Positions 51,821 through 62,119 of a stretch of DNA of 64,000 nt are shown here, piece by piece; position 1 is the stretch's first letter, and the number at the start of each line of letters is the position of its first letter. The notes under the pieces are model-generated. The model did not search any database. It was not told where the DNA came from and saw only the letters and a program-made list of their open reading frames with translations. Position numbers and translations under genes: made by a program. The stretch is from Unio delphinus (lineage: Eukaryota; Mollusca; Bivalvia; Unionida; Unionidae): NCBI GenBank assembly GCA_029339505.1, contig JAQISU010000115.1:1545001-1609000 (forward strand), read 5' to 3'.

Positions 51821-52637
51821 ATTCATACATTATAAGCATGCTTGCCTCGATTACTCGGATAAACTTCTCCTATTTCATCAGTGAAATATATCTAATTTAC
51901 ACAACGATATACCGGACTACCTAATTGCCTACCAACCTACGTAATTTCCTTTTTCCTACATGCACACATACATATTTACTTACCTACATGCATGCAAACT
52001 AATGGGTTTAAAGAAGTGAAAGTTTTAAAAACTGTCATTTACTGCGATATCAAACCTTTATCATGTGCTTTTATCATCTGAACATCACTTTACTAGATGT
52101 AAATGCAGTCAAATGCAGAGCGCCATGCAATAATGACGACTACCCTATATTACCTTGTTATTGCATGCTACATGCATCTGGTAAGACTACCCAATATTAC
52201 CTTGTTTTTGCATGATACATAAATCTTGTAAAGTGACGACTACCCAATATTACCTTGTTTTTGCATTATATATGTACATAGTAAAAGTACTAGCCTTTAT
52301 TACTTGTCCGACTCCATAGTCTTAATCAAAGTAAAAGATAAAACGAACAAGATATAATTTATTTCCCTGGAATACAAAGCGATAAATTAAAAGAAAGAAT
52401 TTGCAATATTGTGACATGATTTCCAAGTTGTTCTAAATGTCCCAGTTTTTTAAGTTACTATATTTTCATTCGAACTGAATAATCCGGCAATATTTCCTAC
52501 GCGTTTAATTGCTTCGTTCACTTTGACGTTTGCATATCTTCATCACCTTTCTCTCCCCAAATACAGTATAATGCTTATTGCTATAATGCATTTGAAATCT
52601 GAAATTTACTTTCTATCATGAACTTATAGCAAGAATC
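49415..52637. other. Long non-coding stretch with dispersed repeats
   Basis: A block GGCCTATACCATTTATCCCA, TGTAGGTAAACAGTTCTA occurs three times (about 50281, 50848, 50932). CAAATAGACCTTTCTATTAA, ATATTTAC occurs twice (50700-50780). Short units with GGCCTATA after TCCCATTTGGG-like words recur at 49880-50060. (CT)n spans 51772-51819. No gene or domain seen. Confidence 0.55.
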
Positions 52638-53029
52638 AGAATCGGTCATACATACATTACCCACTCCCACATCATAAAGGTGAAGATTCACCAGAGTGCG
52701 TTTCTTGCAATGAACCATTCACTGTTAAGTACTTTATGACCGAGTGTTCCGAACTGCAACCTACGCGTAATAAATACTATAATGTACATGACATGAAGGA
52801 ACTTTTTGATAGGATACAAATCACCTGTATTTTAGATTTCCTAAGGGAAGTAAATCTCTATCTTAAACTATAACTTGTATGCCATCACCTAGAACATTTT
52901 TATCTAATGCAAATACCACCTCTTATTTACAACATCTTATCATCAACATACACCATTTACATCTCCCGTTGTATGGCGCTAAATAGCCTAAAAGTGCTGG
53001 TGTGCCGTTAAAATTCAAACAAACAAACA
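52638..53029 (+). mobile_element. 5'-truncated I/Jockey-type LINE tail
   Basis: Begins in codons reading RIGHTYITHSH, the block after RNase H typical of this LINE group. After a one-base frameshift it reads GEDSPECVSCNEPFTVKYFM, TECSEL and YYNVHDMKELFDRIQ to a stop at 52871-52873. The 3' UTR has TATGGCGCTAAATAGCC and ends in AAAC repeats. Only the last 390 bases inserted. Confidence 0.8.
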
Positions 53030-53051
53030 TCTCTCATGAACTCGATAGGAC

Positions 53052-53052
<1 letters not shown>

Positions 53053-53130
<78 letters not shown>

Positions 53131-53150
53131 AAACACACACACACACACAC
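53053..53150. repeat. (CT)n-(CA)n microsatellite
   Basis: About 75 bp CT and 24 bp CA, positioned like the tract 3' of both receptors. Confidence 0.95.
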
Positions 53151-53386
53151 ACATACAGAGGTCAGAATATGACCATCTTCCGTGAACATCTAGCCAGAAG
53201 AGCGCATTTATTTGTCTCAGTTACTTATTATAAGGCTAAATATAGTTTTTTTTCAGGTCCTATGGTATATGTACAAATTTTCCAACAGAAGATATATTTG
53301 TGAATACATTTTCTAAATTATTTCCATAAATTTAAGACCAGAATGTCAATGATAAAGGAGTAATCCTTTATTATAGTCATACTATT

Positions 53387-53509
53387 ATGGAGAATCGGGT
53401 TTGTGTTGATAACATTCTAGCCAGGAGACGGCATCATGGCAAGCTCGTTTATAGGGTTAAATGGCGCGATTTCCCCCAAGAAAACATGGAAACATTAACG
53501 CAGATTTAG
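53387..53509 (+). pseudogene. Chromodomain remnant
   Basis: A 40-codon frame from ATG at 53387 reads VDNILARRRHHGKLVYRVKW then RDFPQENMETLTQI and stop. This is the chromodomain pattern of strand, GK-turn, Y-x-VKW and the N-T-W-E box, here reduced to N-M-E as if three bases were lost. Chromodomains bind methylated histone tails in host proteins and in integrases of chromoviruses. With no integrase or shadow domain around it, a transposon or retrocopy relic is most likely. A degenerate second version (AACATCTAGCCAGAAGAGCG) is seen at about 53186. Confidence 0.5.
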
Positions 53510-53700
53510 CTCCTGCAACATTTTGTAAGGAAAACACTAAATGGAAAGATAAAATGTTTTGCAAAGTGAAGATTCGAAATGGACTTGATCAATTGGTTTC
53601 TAAGTGTGGACTCATTATGTTTGTTTCGCTGTGCTATACTTGTCTATCAACCTTTTATTCCATAGTTATCATATACACCCTCCTTTGGATGGTATAGCAG

Positions 53701-53764
<64 letters not shown>

Positions 53765-54396
53765 CCGCACATGGACTAGTGACAGGTATGTGGCACATTT
53801 CAAAAGGATTATTCTTTGCATATGCAAATAACTTCCTGTAATTTTAAAGGAGTTTATTGCACAATTGTGGTGCCAATCCTTAAAAGGCTCAGCCTTGTGG
53901 TTACCTGGTGGTTACAAAGTGCTTTGACATTCATGGAACATTATACAATGTACTGTAGATTAGTGAGAAGTCAGACATTTATGAAACTGTCATTCATATG
54001 ACTTTTGGTAGAGAAAGAGGATTTATACATTACTAGTGTGATTAATTATTGAGGTTTTGAAACTATTTAGCATATATATGTATCAAGAAATTTATATAAA
54101 ATTAGCATCCAAAATACTTTTTGGGTCTATCAATTTTGTGTCTAATTCAAAAGATTGTTATAAGTCGCAATAGTATTGTACTTTAGATATAGTACCCTGC
54201 ACTATGGAATGTAAATTCTGTGAAAGGAAAATATTTTGTAGGTTTGTTGTGTGCAAAGAAGTATGTGTGAACACTGATGCCATGTAATATGTGTTTAGTC
54301 CACCAACTTATTCTATAATTTGACCCAAACAATAATAGTATGTTATAATAATTTGGGAACCAAATTTTACTGAATTGAATTGAATAATTTGCTTTA
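53510..54396. other. AT-rich non-coding gap
   Basis: Contains (AT)n at 53704-53761. A 78-codon frame overlaps the chromodomain in another frame and is a shadow. Nothing else recognised. Confidence 0.55.
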
Positions 54397-54617
54397 AGTG
54401 ATTCGTCCCGAGGGCTCTTATCACTGTTTTATCCGTCAATGGACGGTTATTTAATTATCCTGAGGGTGGGTATGGTGCCACCACCCTGCAGGCGTTTATG
54501 TGTTCAGGGAACACTATTTAATTAGGCCGTCACATCTGAGTAACTATTGAGCTACTGCGGTGTGATTGTAGGGCCTGTAAGTATATATATGAGTGGGAAT
54601 AGTTCCAGCACACACTC
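54397..54617 (-). ncRNA. Structured element E, inverted copy
   Basis: Homologous to the three plus-strand copies at 60367-60566, 62120-62340 and 62421-62640. Predicted stems on the minus strand: AGTAGCT/AGTTACT (54539-54556), GTGTTC/GAACAC (54500-54514), an 11-bp stem with one bulge (54459-54492), CCGTC/GACGG (54433-54446) and a closing AGTGAT/ATCACT (54397-54425). It lies at the far 3' side of the minus-strand LINE and could be the LINE's own 3' terminus. Function unknown. Confidence 0.55.
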
Positions 54618-54874
54618 ATATTCATGCCATCCGGTGTTTTTGGTTGTTATTGGACGTGCTAAGCACGTGTAGTTGCTGGAGCAGGCGGAGTAGGTAGAGG
54701 GCGAGGCGAAGGGCCAGGCTTGGTAGGCTGCTTTTCTGGGTGTATCCCCTATTTATATACTCTGTGCTTTTATCTAGAGTAATTTTTAGTATACAGTGCT
54801 TTTTGTGACGTTCTTTGACATTTAGTGTTATGTGTGAGAATTTTTTGAGTTTGTTGGTTCTAATCTGTTATGTG

Positions 54875-55160
54875 CAACATTGTGTTGCGGTGTCTGATGA
54901 CCTTGGGCTTGGGTCACCTTATAGTTGCTATTTGGGGCCCTATTAGTGACTTAATTTTCTACGTTTGGTTATAGTTGCAGCCTTGTGCCGCTGGACCTGA
55001 TAGTCTTGGGTTTGTGACTACCTTATATTTTCTAGGTTTGGGGTCTTATCGTAATTACTTTCTGATTTTTAGATGTAAGTGCGGCCTTGTGCCGCTGGGC
55101 CTGATAGTCTTTGGGTGTTTTAGACTACCTTATATATCTAATTTGGGGTCACTTCCTATG
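54875..55160. repeat. Degenerate about 108-bp tandem repeat, 2-3 copies
   Basis: GCCTTGTGCCGCTGGACCTG, ATAGTCTTGGGTTTG and CTACCTTATAT recur at 54980 and 55083, with a weaker copy from 54888. Within the LINE 3' region. Confidence 0.75.
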
Positions 55161-55499
55161 TTCCTATCTAGTTTATGTGCACCGGTCTCGGTTCACTGAT
55201 TTGTGGTACTTTTAATTATCCTAATTATCGTTGGATGTGTGGTTTTGCACTGTATACTTTATTTATATTGCTGAGAGAGGTTAAGAAGTGACAGATTAGA
55301 GGCAGAAAGTGGTGAGTAGGGAGTTAGCTTTTGGTTTTGTGTTGATTTTTCCTACTGCCTATTTTTATGCTTTTTGATTGTATTCTATCATTTGATGTAA
55401 CTATTTATGACCATTATGATGTTTTTTGTACTCAGGTTAGTGTGGCTTATTTTTGTTTGCTAAGGTTTTCCTCAATTTGAGGTCAGGTGTGTGGTTTGG

Positions 55500-55739
55500 T
55501 CAGCTAGATGATGACTAGTGGGTCCTTGCAGGAAATATCCTGGGCCGTTAAGCGACACGGTCAAGGGTTTTTCACTGTCACACCCAGAAGACCGCCCCCG
55601 GTCCAGTCCGTGAGGTTTGGTGGCCAAGCGACAACATATGGGCCTCTGCCGGAAATATCCGGGGCCGTTAAGCAACACGTCAAAGGTTTTTCATAGTTGT
55701 GCCCAGATACCGCACCCTGGTCCGTACCGTTGCTTAGTT
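55500..55739. repeat. 120-bp tandem duplication in LINE 3' UTR
   Basis: GGAAATATCC.GGGCCGTTAA, the GACACGGTCAAGG.TTTTTCA region and the GTCCAGTCCGT region recur with a 120-bp shift. Confidence 0.85.
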
Positions 55740-55823
55740 CACCTGTCCTTAAGAGGTTCCTTGTTAATTCGTTTTAGGGGCCTACACTTTCTGTCTTTAC
55801 AGGGATTTTATTGTGATTATGGT

Positions 55824-58800
55824 CTAAATTTTATCTATTTTTTCTATGTTTTTAAGGAATTCTATCATGTTTTTATGTGTCCCTGCTAAGTTTGTATTAG
55901 AGTTTAGTAAAATCTCTGGGTATGTATAGGGGGCTTTAATTTCTAGCTGTTTTGATCTAAATTTGTCCCTTTCTTTTTTGGTTTTGGTACAATTGTTGAA
56001 GATATGATGGAGATCTTCAGGGGTGTTACAATTGTAGCAGTTTATGTTATGAGGAAAGGGTCCTATATATTTTCCCATGCTGTTTGCCAGCCTGGTTTTA
56101 CCTATAGTTATTCTATTTATGATAGTTTGTTCTATTGGTAAGCCCCTGGGCGGTTTTATGTTCCTTTTAACTTCCTTAACCGTAGTGTACAACACTCTCC
56201 CTTTTGTACTGGTATCCCAATCGTTTTGCCATTTTTTATCTATTTGCGTATTTATTATACTGTATAGTTCTGAAGGACTATATTGTAGTGGCTCGAAATT
56301 TGGTTCGCCTAGTTTTTCTTTGGCTAGTTTGTCTGCCATTTCGTTGCCTTTAATTTCAATGTGGGAGGGGATCCACAAGAATTCTACAGTAATATTTTTG
56401 GTATTTAGTTGTTTTAGTTTGGTGTTTATTTGATTGAGAAACTCTTCCCTACATTTAGTGGTGTTTGTTTGAATTGAAGAGAGGACACTTAGCGAGTCAC
56501 TAATAATCACTGTCTTATTGGGTTTGAACTCTTCAATCCATTGTAATGATTTTAGGATGGCCCAGAATTCAGCTGTGTAAATAGAGCAGTAGTCTGGGAG
56601 GCGTCTGCCTATTTGTACTTTATGCTCTGGTATGACCATTGCTGCAGCTGTTTTATATGGATTAGTAATTTTGGAGCCATCCGTGTATATTTTTGTATAT
56701 TGGTGGTACTGGGTGTTGATTATTTCTAAGGCTTCTATTTTTAAGTTGAGTTCCTGGTTTTGTTTGTTGCCTTTTTGAGTTAGGGAGGTGTTGACTTTAG
56801 ATTGTACGTTGTTCCAAGGTTCGTGTTCGTACACTATGTTAGGTTCTAATGGGAATAGTTCCACTGGTAATGTTGATTTTAATATATGTACTAACTTTCC
56901 CATGGGTAGTTTTTGCTTTAGGCCTTTTCTGTAAGGGATGTTGGTCTTATTTATGGCCAGTAAGGTGGGGTGAGTTTTGGGGTGGTTGGACAGCCGCGCT
57001 GCATACTTTAAAGTGAGTTCTTGCCGCCTCAGATGTAGGGGCAATTCTCCCGTTATTACATGCAGTTCAGCTGTTGAGGTGGAGTTGAGGGCTCCAGTGC
57101 TTTTTATTAGGGCTATTCTTTGTATTCTATCTAGTTTTTGTAGTTGCGTTATTGTGGCTGATGAGTATATTTGACAGCCGTAATCTAGTTTTGATCTTAT
57201 TAGTGCCCTATATAGCATTAGTGATGTTTCCTGATTAGCTCCCCATTGTGTCCCTTTAAGACTTCTGATTAGGTTTAAGTCCTGATTGCATCGTTTAACT
57301 AGGTCATCAATATGGTGTGCCCATGTTAGGTGTTGGTCGTAATACATACCCAGAAATTTAGCTACTTTTACAAATTTTATTTCCTTATTTTGTATGGTTA
57401 GTTTTGGATATTGTAAGTTTTTCCTATTTGGGGTGAACAGTACAGCTACCGTTTTTTGGTGCGATAGTTTGAAACCCCATTTATTAGCCCAGTTTCCAAT
57501 ATTATTTAGGCTGGTTTGAATTTCATAGATGTTTTTGCGGCTGGAGGGGTTTCCTGGTCTCCATAGGCCGCCATCATCCGCAAATTGGGATAGTTCTACT
57601 TTGTTGGTAGCCAAGTTTTTATCTAAGTCGTTTATCATTATGTTGAAGAGGGTGGGGCTGAGTACACTTCCTTGTGGAGTCCCGTTTTCAAGGGAGTGAG
57701 TCTCAGAGTATGTTGCCCCTACCCTAGTTGTTATAGTGCGGTTTGCTAAGAAATCTTTAATAAAGTTAAACATTCGCCCAGTAATGCCATAATCATTTAA
57801 TTTGGCTATAAGGCCTTTGGTCCATACTAGGTCGAATGCTTTCTCGAGATCGAGAAATACCGCAATTAAGTTTCTGTTCGCTTTTTGTTTGGAGTTGAAG
57901 GCTAGTTTGATAGCGGTTTCAAGTCTTACTAATTGGTCTGTGGTGGAGCGTTTGTTTCTGAATCCACATTGATTTTCTGATAGTAGATTATGTTTAGTAA
58001 GATGTGACTTGAGTCTGTTGTTAATTATTGTTTCCATTATTTTGCATATGTTGTTCGTTAACGATATTGGTCTATATGAGTTGATGTCATGTCTATCTTT
58101 ATTGGGTTTGAGGATGGGTATAACTATCGCATGTTTCCATTTTTTGGGTAGCTTTCCTGTGTCCCATATTTTATTAAGGAATTTTATGATTTCACTGACT
58201 ATGGTAGGTGGTAGGTGTTTGTATACTATGTACCCTATTTTATCTTCCCCAGGTGAGGTTTCCTTTTTAGTTTTCAGTGCTTGATCCCATTCATATTTTG
58301 TTATTTTATTGTTTAAAGGGGATTCTTTAGATCCTAAGTCTTTAAATATCTGCTTATTTGTTTTTTCTTCATTGTTTCTGTGGTTTTGAAATTCTATAGT
58401 ATGGTTGCTGTTATTGCTCATGCTAGTGAAATGTTGAGCTAGTAAGTCAGCTTGCTCTTTATCATTGGAGGTGTTATTTATGTTAGGGGTGTTTGTGGTC
58501 TTTTTCCCCCTAATCCTTCTTATTTTATCCCATACTTTTTTAGTAGTTGTTTTGTTGTTTAGTGTACCACAGTATTCTTTCCAAGTTTCTGTTTTGGCAT
58601 CTTTGATTAGTTGTTTTAATTTATGATCTAGGTCTTTGTATTCCTGAAAGTGGGTAGTGACATTTGATCTTTTGAATTTGTTTAGTGCTCTGATTTTGGA
58701 TCGTTTAGTTAGTTTAATTTCTTCATTCCACCATGGGACACTGAGTTTTGCTGCCTTATAATTACTGGTTGGAATGCTTTTTGTTGCAGCGTTTGTTATT

Positions 58801-59681
58801 GCTTGCATTATGTTTTCGTAGTATAGATCAATGTCATCTGATTCGAACTGGGATGTGTTTTCGTTATTTAGTATTTCTTTAAATGAGTCCCAGTCTGCTT
58901 TATTGTAGTTCCACCTGGGGAGTTTATTTTGCACTATTGCTTGCACCGTCATCTGCAGAGTGGTGATGATTAGGAAGTGGTCACTGCCCATGGGGTCAGA
59001 TTGATCCACTTCCCATTCCGCCACTTGTGCCAGTTTTTGTGTGCATAGGGTGAGATCAATGGCGGTCAAGGAGCCGTTTGTCGGGTTTAATCGAGTTCCG
59101 GCCCCATCATTGAGTATGGTTAGGGTTGATGTATTGGCCCAGGCCTCAATCAACCTTCCCCTTTTATCCGTCATTCCTCCCCCCCACAGCGTATTATGGG
59201 CATTAAAATCGCCGCATATGACGGTGCGCTCACTAGTGATTAGGGTAGTTATTGCTCTAAGTATATCTTCTTGATTATGAGTGCTTGTCCCCGGGGGGTC
59301 ATAGATATTAATGATTTGTAGGTCGTTATTCCCTATTTTGACTTTAATTGATTGTACTTCTATGTGAGAATTACTTATTACCTCTGTTGTTATAGGTATT
59401 GGTTCTATTGTTGTTATGTTGTTATTTACATACATGACTAAGCCTCCCCCTGATCTTTCCTGTCGATTTTGGAAGTATCCTGGGGTGTAGCCCTGTATAT
59501 TAGGCAATGTGTTATTTTTATTAGTTAATTTTGTTTCTTGAATGCATAGGATATCAGGTTTTGTTTTGGAATTAATTAATTTTATTTTTAATTCATTTAA
59601 GTTATTGGATAGTCCTCTTGCATTCCATTGCCATATTGAAACATTTCCATTAGTTGTGTCAGCCATTTCTAATGGGGTCAT
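55824..59681 (-). CDS. LINE ORF2 polyprotein: endonuclease, reverse transcriptase, RNase H
   Basis: An uninterrupted 1285-residue frame. Residues about 10-235 are an APE-type endonuclease (QWNARGLSNN, QETKL, CGDFNAHN, GSDHFLI). RT occupies about 480-760 with RPISLTNNICKIME, FLDLEKAFDLVW, GTPQGSVLSPTLFN and FADD at about 699-702. RNase H is about 995-1130 with IYTDGSK, TAEFWAIL, SDSLSVL and SHIEIKGNEMADKLA, so all four acidic catalytic positions appear present. A C-terminal CYNC...HHIF..C zinc motif is near 1213. The start at 59681 overlaps the ORF1 stop by 23 nt. No stop or frameshift in 3.86 kb implies recent mobility and possible activity in trans, although the element itself lacks its 5' end. 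Confidence 0.9.
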   Translation of the reverse strand: MTPLEMADTTNGNVSIWQWNARGLSNNLNELKIKLINSKTKPDILCIQETKLTNKNNTLPNIQGYTPGYFQNRQERSGGGLVMYVNNNITTIEPIPITTEVISNSHIEVQSIKVKIGNNDLQIINIYDPPGTSTHNQEDILRAITTLITSERTVICGDFNAHNTLWGGGMTDKRGRLIEAWANTSTLTILNDGAGTRLNPTNGSLTAIDLTLCTQKLAQVAEWEVDQSDPMGSDHFLIITTLQMTVQAIVQNKLPRWNYNKADWDSFKEILNNENTSQFESDDIDLYYENIMQAITNAATKSIPTSNYKAAKLSVPWWNEEIKLTKRSKIRALNKFKRSNVTTHFQEYKDLDHKLKQLIKDAKTETWKEYCGTLNNKTTTKKVWDKIRRIRGKKTTNTPNINNTSNDKEQADLLAQHFTSMSNNSNHTIEFQNHRNNEEKTNKQIFKDLGSKESPLNNKITKYEWDQALKTKKETSPGEDKIGYIVYKHLPPTIVSEIIKFLNKIWDTGKLPKKWKHAIVIPILKPNKDRHDINSYRPISLTNNICKIMETIINNRLKSHLTKHNLLSENQCGFRNKRSTTDQLVRLETAIKLAFNSKQKANRNLIAVFLDLEKAFDLVWTKGLIAKLNDYGITGRMFNFIKDFLANRTITTRVGATYSETHSLENGTPQGSVLSPTLFNIMINDLDKNLATNKVELSQFADDGGLWRPGNPSSRKNIYEIQTSLNNIGNWANKWGFKLSHQKTVAVLFTPNRKNLQYPKLTIQNKEIKFVKVAKFLGMYYDQHLTWAHHIDDLVKRCNQDLNLIRSLKGTQWGANQETSLMLYRALIRSKLDYGCQIYSSATITQLQKLDRIQRIALIKSTGALNSTSTAELHVITGELPLHLRRQELTLKYAARLSNHPKTHPTLLAINKTNIPYRKGLKQKLPMGKLVHILKSTLPVELFPLEPNIVYEHEPWNNVQSKVNTSLTQKGNKQNQELNLKIEALEIINTQYHQYTKIYTDGSKITNPYKTAAAMVIPEHKVQIGRRLPDYCSIYTAEFWAILKSLQWIEEFKPNKTVIISDSLSVLSSIQTNTTKCREEFLNQINTKLKQLNTKNITVEFLWIPSHIEIKGNEMADKLAKEKLGEPNFEPLQYSPSELYSIINTQIDKKWQNDWDTSTKGRVLYTTVKEVKRNIKPPRGLPIEQTIINRITIGKTRLANSMGKYIGPFPHNINCYNCNTPEDLHHIFNNCTKTKKERDKFRSKQLEIKAPYTYPEILLNSNTNLAGTHKNMIEFLKNIEKIDKI

Positions 59682-59805
59682 TTGCTACAATTAGTGTTTT
59701 TAGTTGATTTTTGGTTTTTTTGAGGGCGTTTTGTAATCCTTGGTTGCTGCTATTATTGTTTTGTTTTATTTTATCCATGATGGTTTCGATGGATTTGACT
59801 AAATT
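59659..59805 (-). pseudogene. C-terminal remnant of LINE ORF1
   Basis: Minus-strand codons read NLVKSIETIMDKIKQ, a Lys/Gln/Asn-rich stretch, and VANDPIRNG before TGA at 59661-59659. An in-frame stop at 59808-59806 and loss of homology mark the truncation. The frame overlaps the ORF2 start, a layout seen in several LINE groups. Confidence 0.6.
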
Positions 59806-60366
59806 TTACTAAGCTGCAGGAACATATTATAGGGCTAAAGTTGGATGTTGGAAAGCTTTGCCGATTGTCTCCCTTGTGTAACTGTACACAAGCTCTTATT
59901 TGGTAGAGAGCTGTATTCGAACAATCTCTATCGAGAAATCTAACATGATCATTTCGAAATACCGCTCCAAATTTACCATCTATTCCAACCTAAGAGTGAC
60001 ACAACTGCATATGTCGCATATACACATTAGAATAAAATTTGTTAGGGACTTATTATATGTACACTATGTACTTGAACCATTGTATGTTAAGTATTAGGAA
60101 AATTTTTACAACTCATTGAATTTGATATAATTGCACAGGTGGCTTACATAACATGGGTATATTGCCGTTCATTAGTATAACTGGACTGAATTTGAAATAA
60201 GTATGGCTAGGGCGTTCCGGGACGTAAACGACATCCATTTACGACATCGGCTGGCCAACCTACTGGGACTCTTTCCTCTTTCTCCACGTCCAGTGCCCAC
60301 CAACATAGCGATATGAGAAAACCATTTTTCTCTCGCTATTATTTAGTGCCATTGCAACCCTGTTAT

Positions 60367-60566
60367 CTATCTCCCACTCACCACGGCCTTCCATTCACTT
60401 CGATAGTCGCTTAATACGACTCGATTTGACGGCCAAATTAAATAGCGTACTTTGAACGCATAAATGCCCGTGGGGATGCGGCACATTTCCTTCCCCCGGA
60501 AAAAATTAAATAACTATCCTTAGATAGACATAATAGTGATAAAAGACCCTAGTGGCCGAATCACTT
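60367..60566 (+). ncRNA. Structured element E, copy in U1
   Basis: Stems: AGTCG/CGACT (60405-60421), GCGT/ACGC (60445-60459), CCGTGGGGA with its partner (60468-60499, one mismatch), CTATC/GATAG (60514-60527) and closing AGTGAT/ATCACT (60535-60565). It ends 58 nt before the ATG of the unit's reading frame, so it would lie in a 5' leader. Confidence 0.55.
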
Positions 60567-60624
60567 TAATCCATAGAAGCAGTACACTGCCGATAGTCTG
60601 CGGCGATCGTGATAGAAGCCGGAC

Positions 60625-61602
60625 ATGGATTATTACACGCCAGCGAATGGAATCATCCCCCCCCCCACAAGCACTCAATGCTATTATGGGTGTCGGCTTA
60701 AAGTTAGCCACTGGGTAGCTCCTTAGGGCAGCGGAAAGAAGAACTACTCTTCTACTCGTGTGGGACAATGAAGATAAAGATAACGGAGGGAATCTGAGTT
60801 CCCCCATCAGAACTAGGGGTAAAAAGGACGGCAGCGGAGAAAGACCCAGCCAGAAGTTATCCACCCTGAACACCACGAGCACCTGATAAACCGGACACTC
60901 AACCTCTCCCTGAAAAGGGGGAACCTGTAACAGAGGGTCCAATGGATATCAGTGGCCATTTGACAAAAGTTGTCAACCAGCTTCAACACATATTTGAAAC
61001 TACGTCGGTATTGGGGCCACGTCAGCAGTTACAGTTGAAGCATCACCACCACCACCACCACCACCACCACCTAAAGGGAAAGCCGTTGAAACTCCGACTA
61101 AGGGTTGAAGTAAGCCATTAACCTTTACCCCTAAGCAGTCTCAAAAGTGGCAATAAATTTGGAGAAAGACCTTGAAGTTTTATCATCTTCAGAAGAGGAA
61201 TTTCGGCCCGCCATAAAAACAGTCAGAATGCCGAAAAAGACCCACGAGGAGCTCATGAATCAACTTTGCAGTGACCTGGGACTCAATAATTTACTTGAGG
61301 ACGAAAAATAGGCAACCATCTTCGTCAATGCTGTGATTTATGTTGGTTTTCGGTCGCTGCAAACATCACCTCCTAGAGCAGCGCAGTGGAATTTCGCTGA
61401 AACAATACTGTCACAGTATTACTTCAACATTTTATATCAGAGGCCACTCACCCACCTGTTCGATGCGGCGCGCCACCTTTCTTCTCTACATGGCATCTAT
61501 TTTCCAAGGGCATACAGGGAAGACGATAAAACTGCAGCCCGCATCGTAGCAGCTGAAGACAAAAGAGGTAGCTTTGCCAGAGCTGCTTACAAGCCCTTTT
61601 AA
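60625..61602 (+). pseudogene. Unrecognised protein of the tandem unit, U1 copy (broken)
   Basis: ATG at 60625 opens DYYTPANGIIP. A run of ten C then breaks the frame, which continues as LNAIMGVGLKLATG, followed by a TAG where U2 has tryptophan, then RTTLLLVWD. A Pro/His-rich middle includes about 11 histidines from a CAC run near 61035. An acidic LSSSEEEF patch precedes KTVRMPKKTHEELMNQLCSD. After another TAG (61309) the frame 61333-61602 gives YVGFRSLQTSPP, LFDAARHLSSLHGIYFP and ends AAYKPF. About 330 residues when all frames are counted. I recognise no domain; gag-like, viral-like or host origin are all open. Confidence 0.5.
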
Positions 61603-62119
61603 GAGCTACAATATTGCCATTTATTTATAAAAAGGGTTCTCATTTGGTACCAGAATCCTATTTGAACAAGCTGTTTTGAAACTCTGACTTGATCAATTTT
61701 GAACACCGCTCCAAATTTACAATCTATACAACCTAACAGTGACAATACTTTATATGTCGCATAGACATATTAGAATACAATTCTGTTAGGGACTTAATTT
61801 ATGTACACTTTGTACTAGAATATTGGTATGCTAGGAGATAGGAAATGTTTACAACTTATTAAATTTGATACCATTGCACAAGTGGCTTACACAATATTGG
61901 TATTTTTTGTCCATTAGTAAAACTGAACTGAATTTAAAATAAGTACGGCTAGGGCGTTTCAAGGCTGTCAACATCTATGCGCTGTCTTCCGGGACCTTTT
62001 CCTTCTTTTCCATGACCGGACTCTATCAACATGACGATATGAGAAAACTATTTACCTCTGGTCATTATGTGGTGCCATTGCACCCATAGTACAGTACTTC
62101 TGATTGGTTGATAGGGTTG

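Larger units (their letters stand above)
48560..53350 (+). repeat. Duplicated segment D (receptor apparently lost)
   Basis: 48620-48900 resembles the receptor 5' flanks (TAATCTCCCAGTTTTGCGGT, AACAGTGAACATTGTA; AGCTATCGGC; AAGGGAATTA). 52480-52640 resembles their 3' flanks (TTAATTGCTTCGTTCACTTT, AAATACAGTA), with (CT)n(CA)n at 53053-53150 following. Between them I find SINE and other DNA but no receptor homology. A LINE tail interrupts the 3' part. Confidence 0.5.
54397..59805 (-). mobile_element. I-like LINE, ORF2 intact, 5'-truncated in ORF1
   Basis: Contains the last 48 codons of ORF1 (59805-59659), a complete ORF2 (59681-55824) and a long 3' region with two sets of internal tandem repeats, perhaps ending near 54397. 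APE-type endonuclease plus RNase H points to the I group. The 3' boundary is inferred from the short TTCAA-like repeats left of element E and could lie elsewhere between 54390 and 55500. Confidence 0.7.
59893..61637 (+). repeat. Tandem unit U1, about 1745 bp
   Basis: Starts at CTCTTATTTGGTA, the phase shared with U2 and U3. Order: about 290 bp conserved 3' non-coding part (TTAGGGACTTATTATATGTA; CTGGACTGAATTTGAAATAA), a spacer, structured element E (60367-60566), then a broken coding region to about 61602. The LINE 5' truncation point abuts its left end. Confidence 0.8.

Noticed and set aside
53461..53697. 78-codon frame starting MARFPP
   Set aside because: Out-of-frame overlap with the chromodomain remnant; no domain of its own.
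60520..60942. 140-codon minus-strand frame in tandem unit U1
   Set aside because: Not conserved in U2 (62776-62958 differs), whereas the plus-strand blocks are conserved in both units.
61340..61549. Second plus-strand frame in U1
   Set aside because: Shadow of the frame 61333-61602, which matches U2 at protein level.
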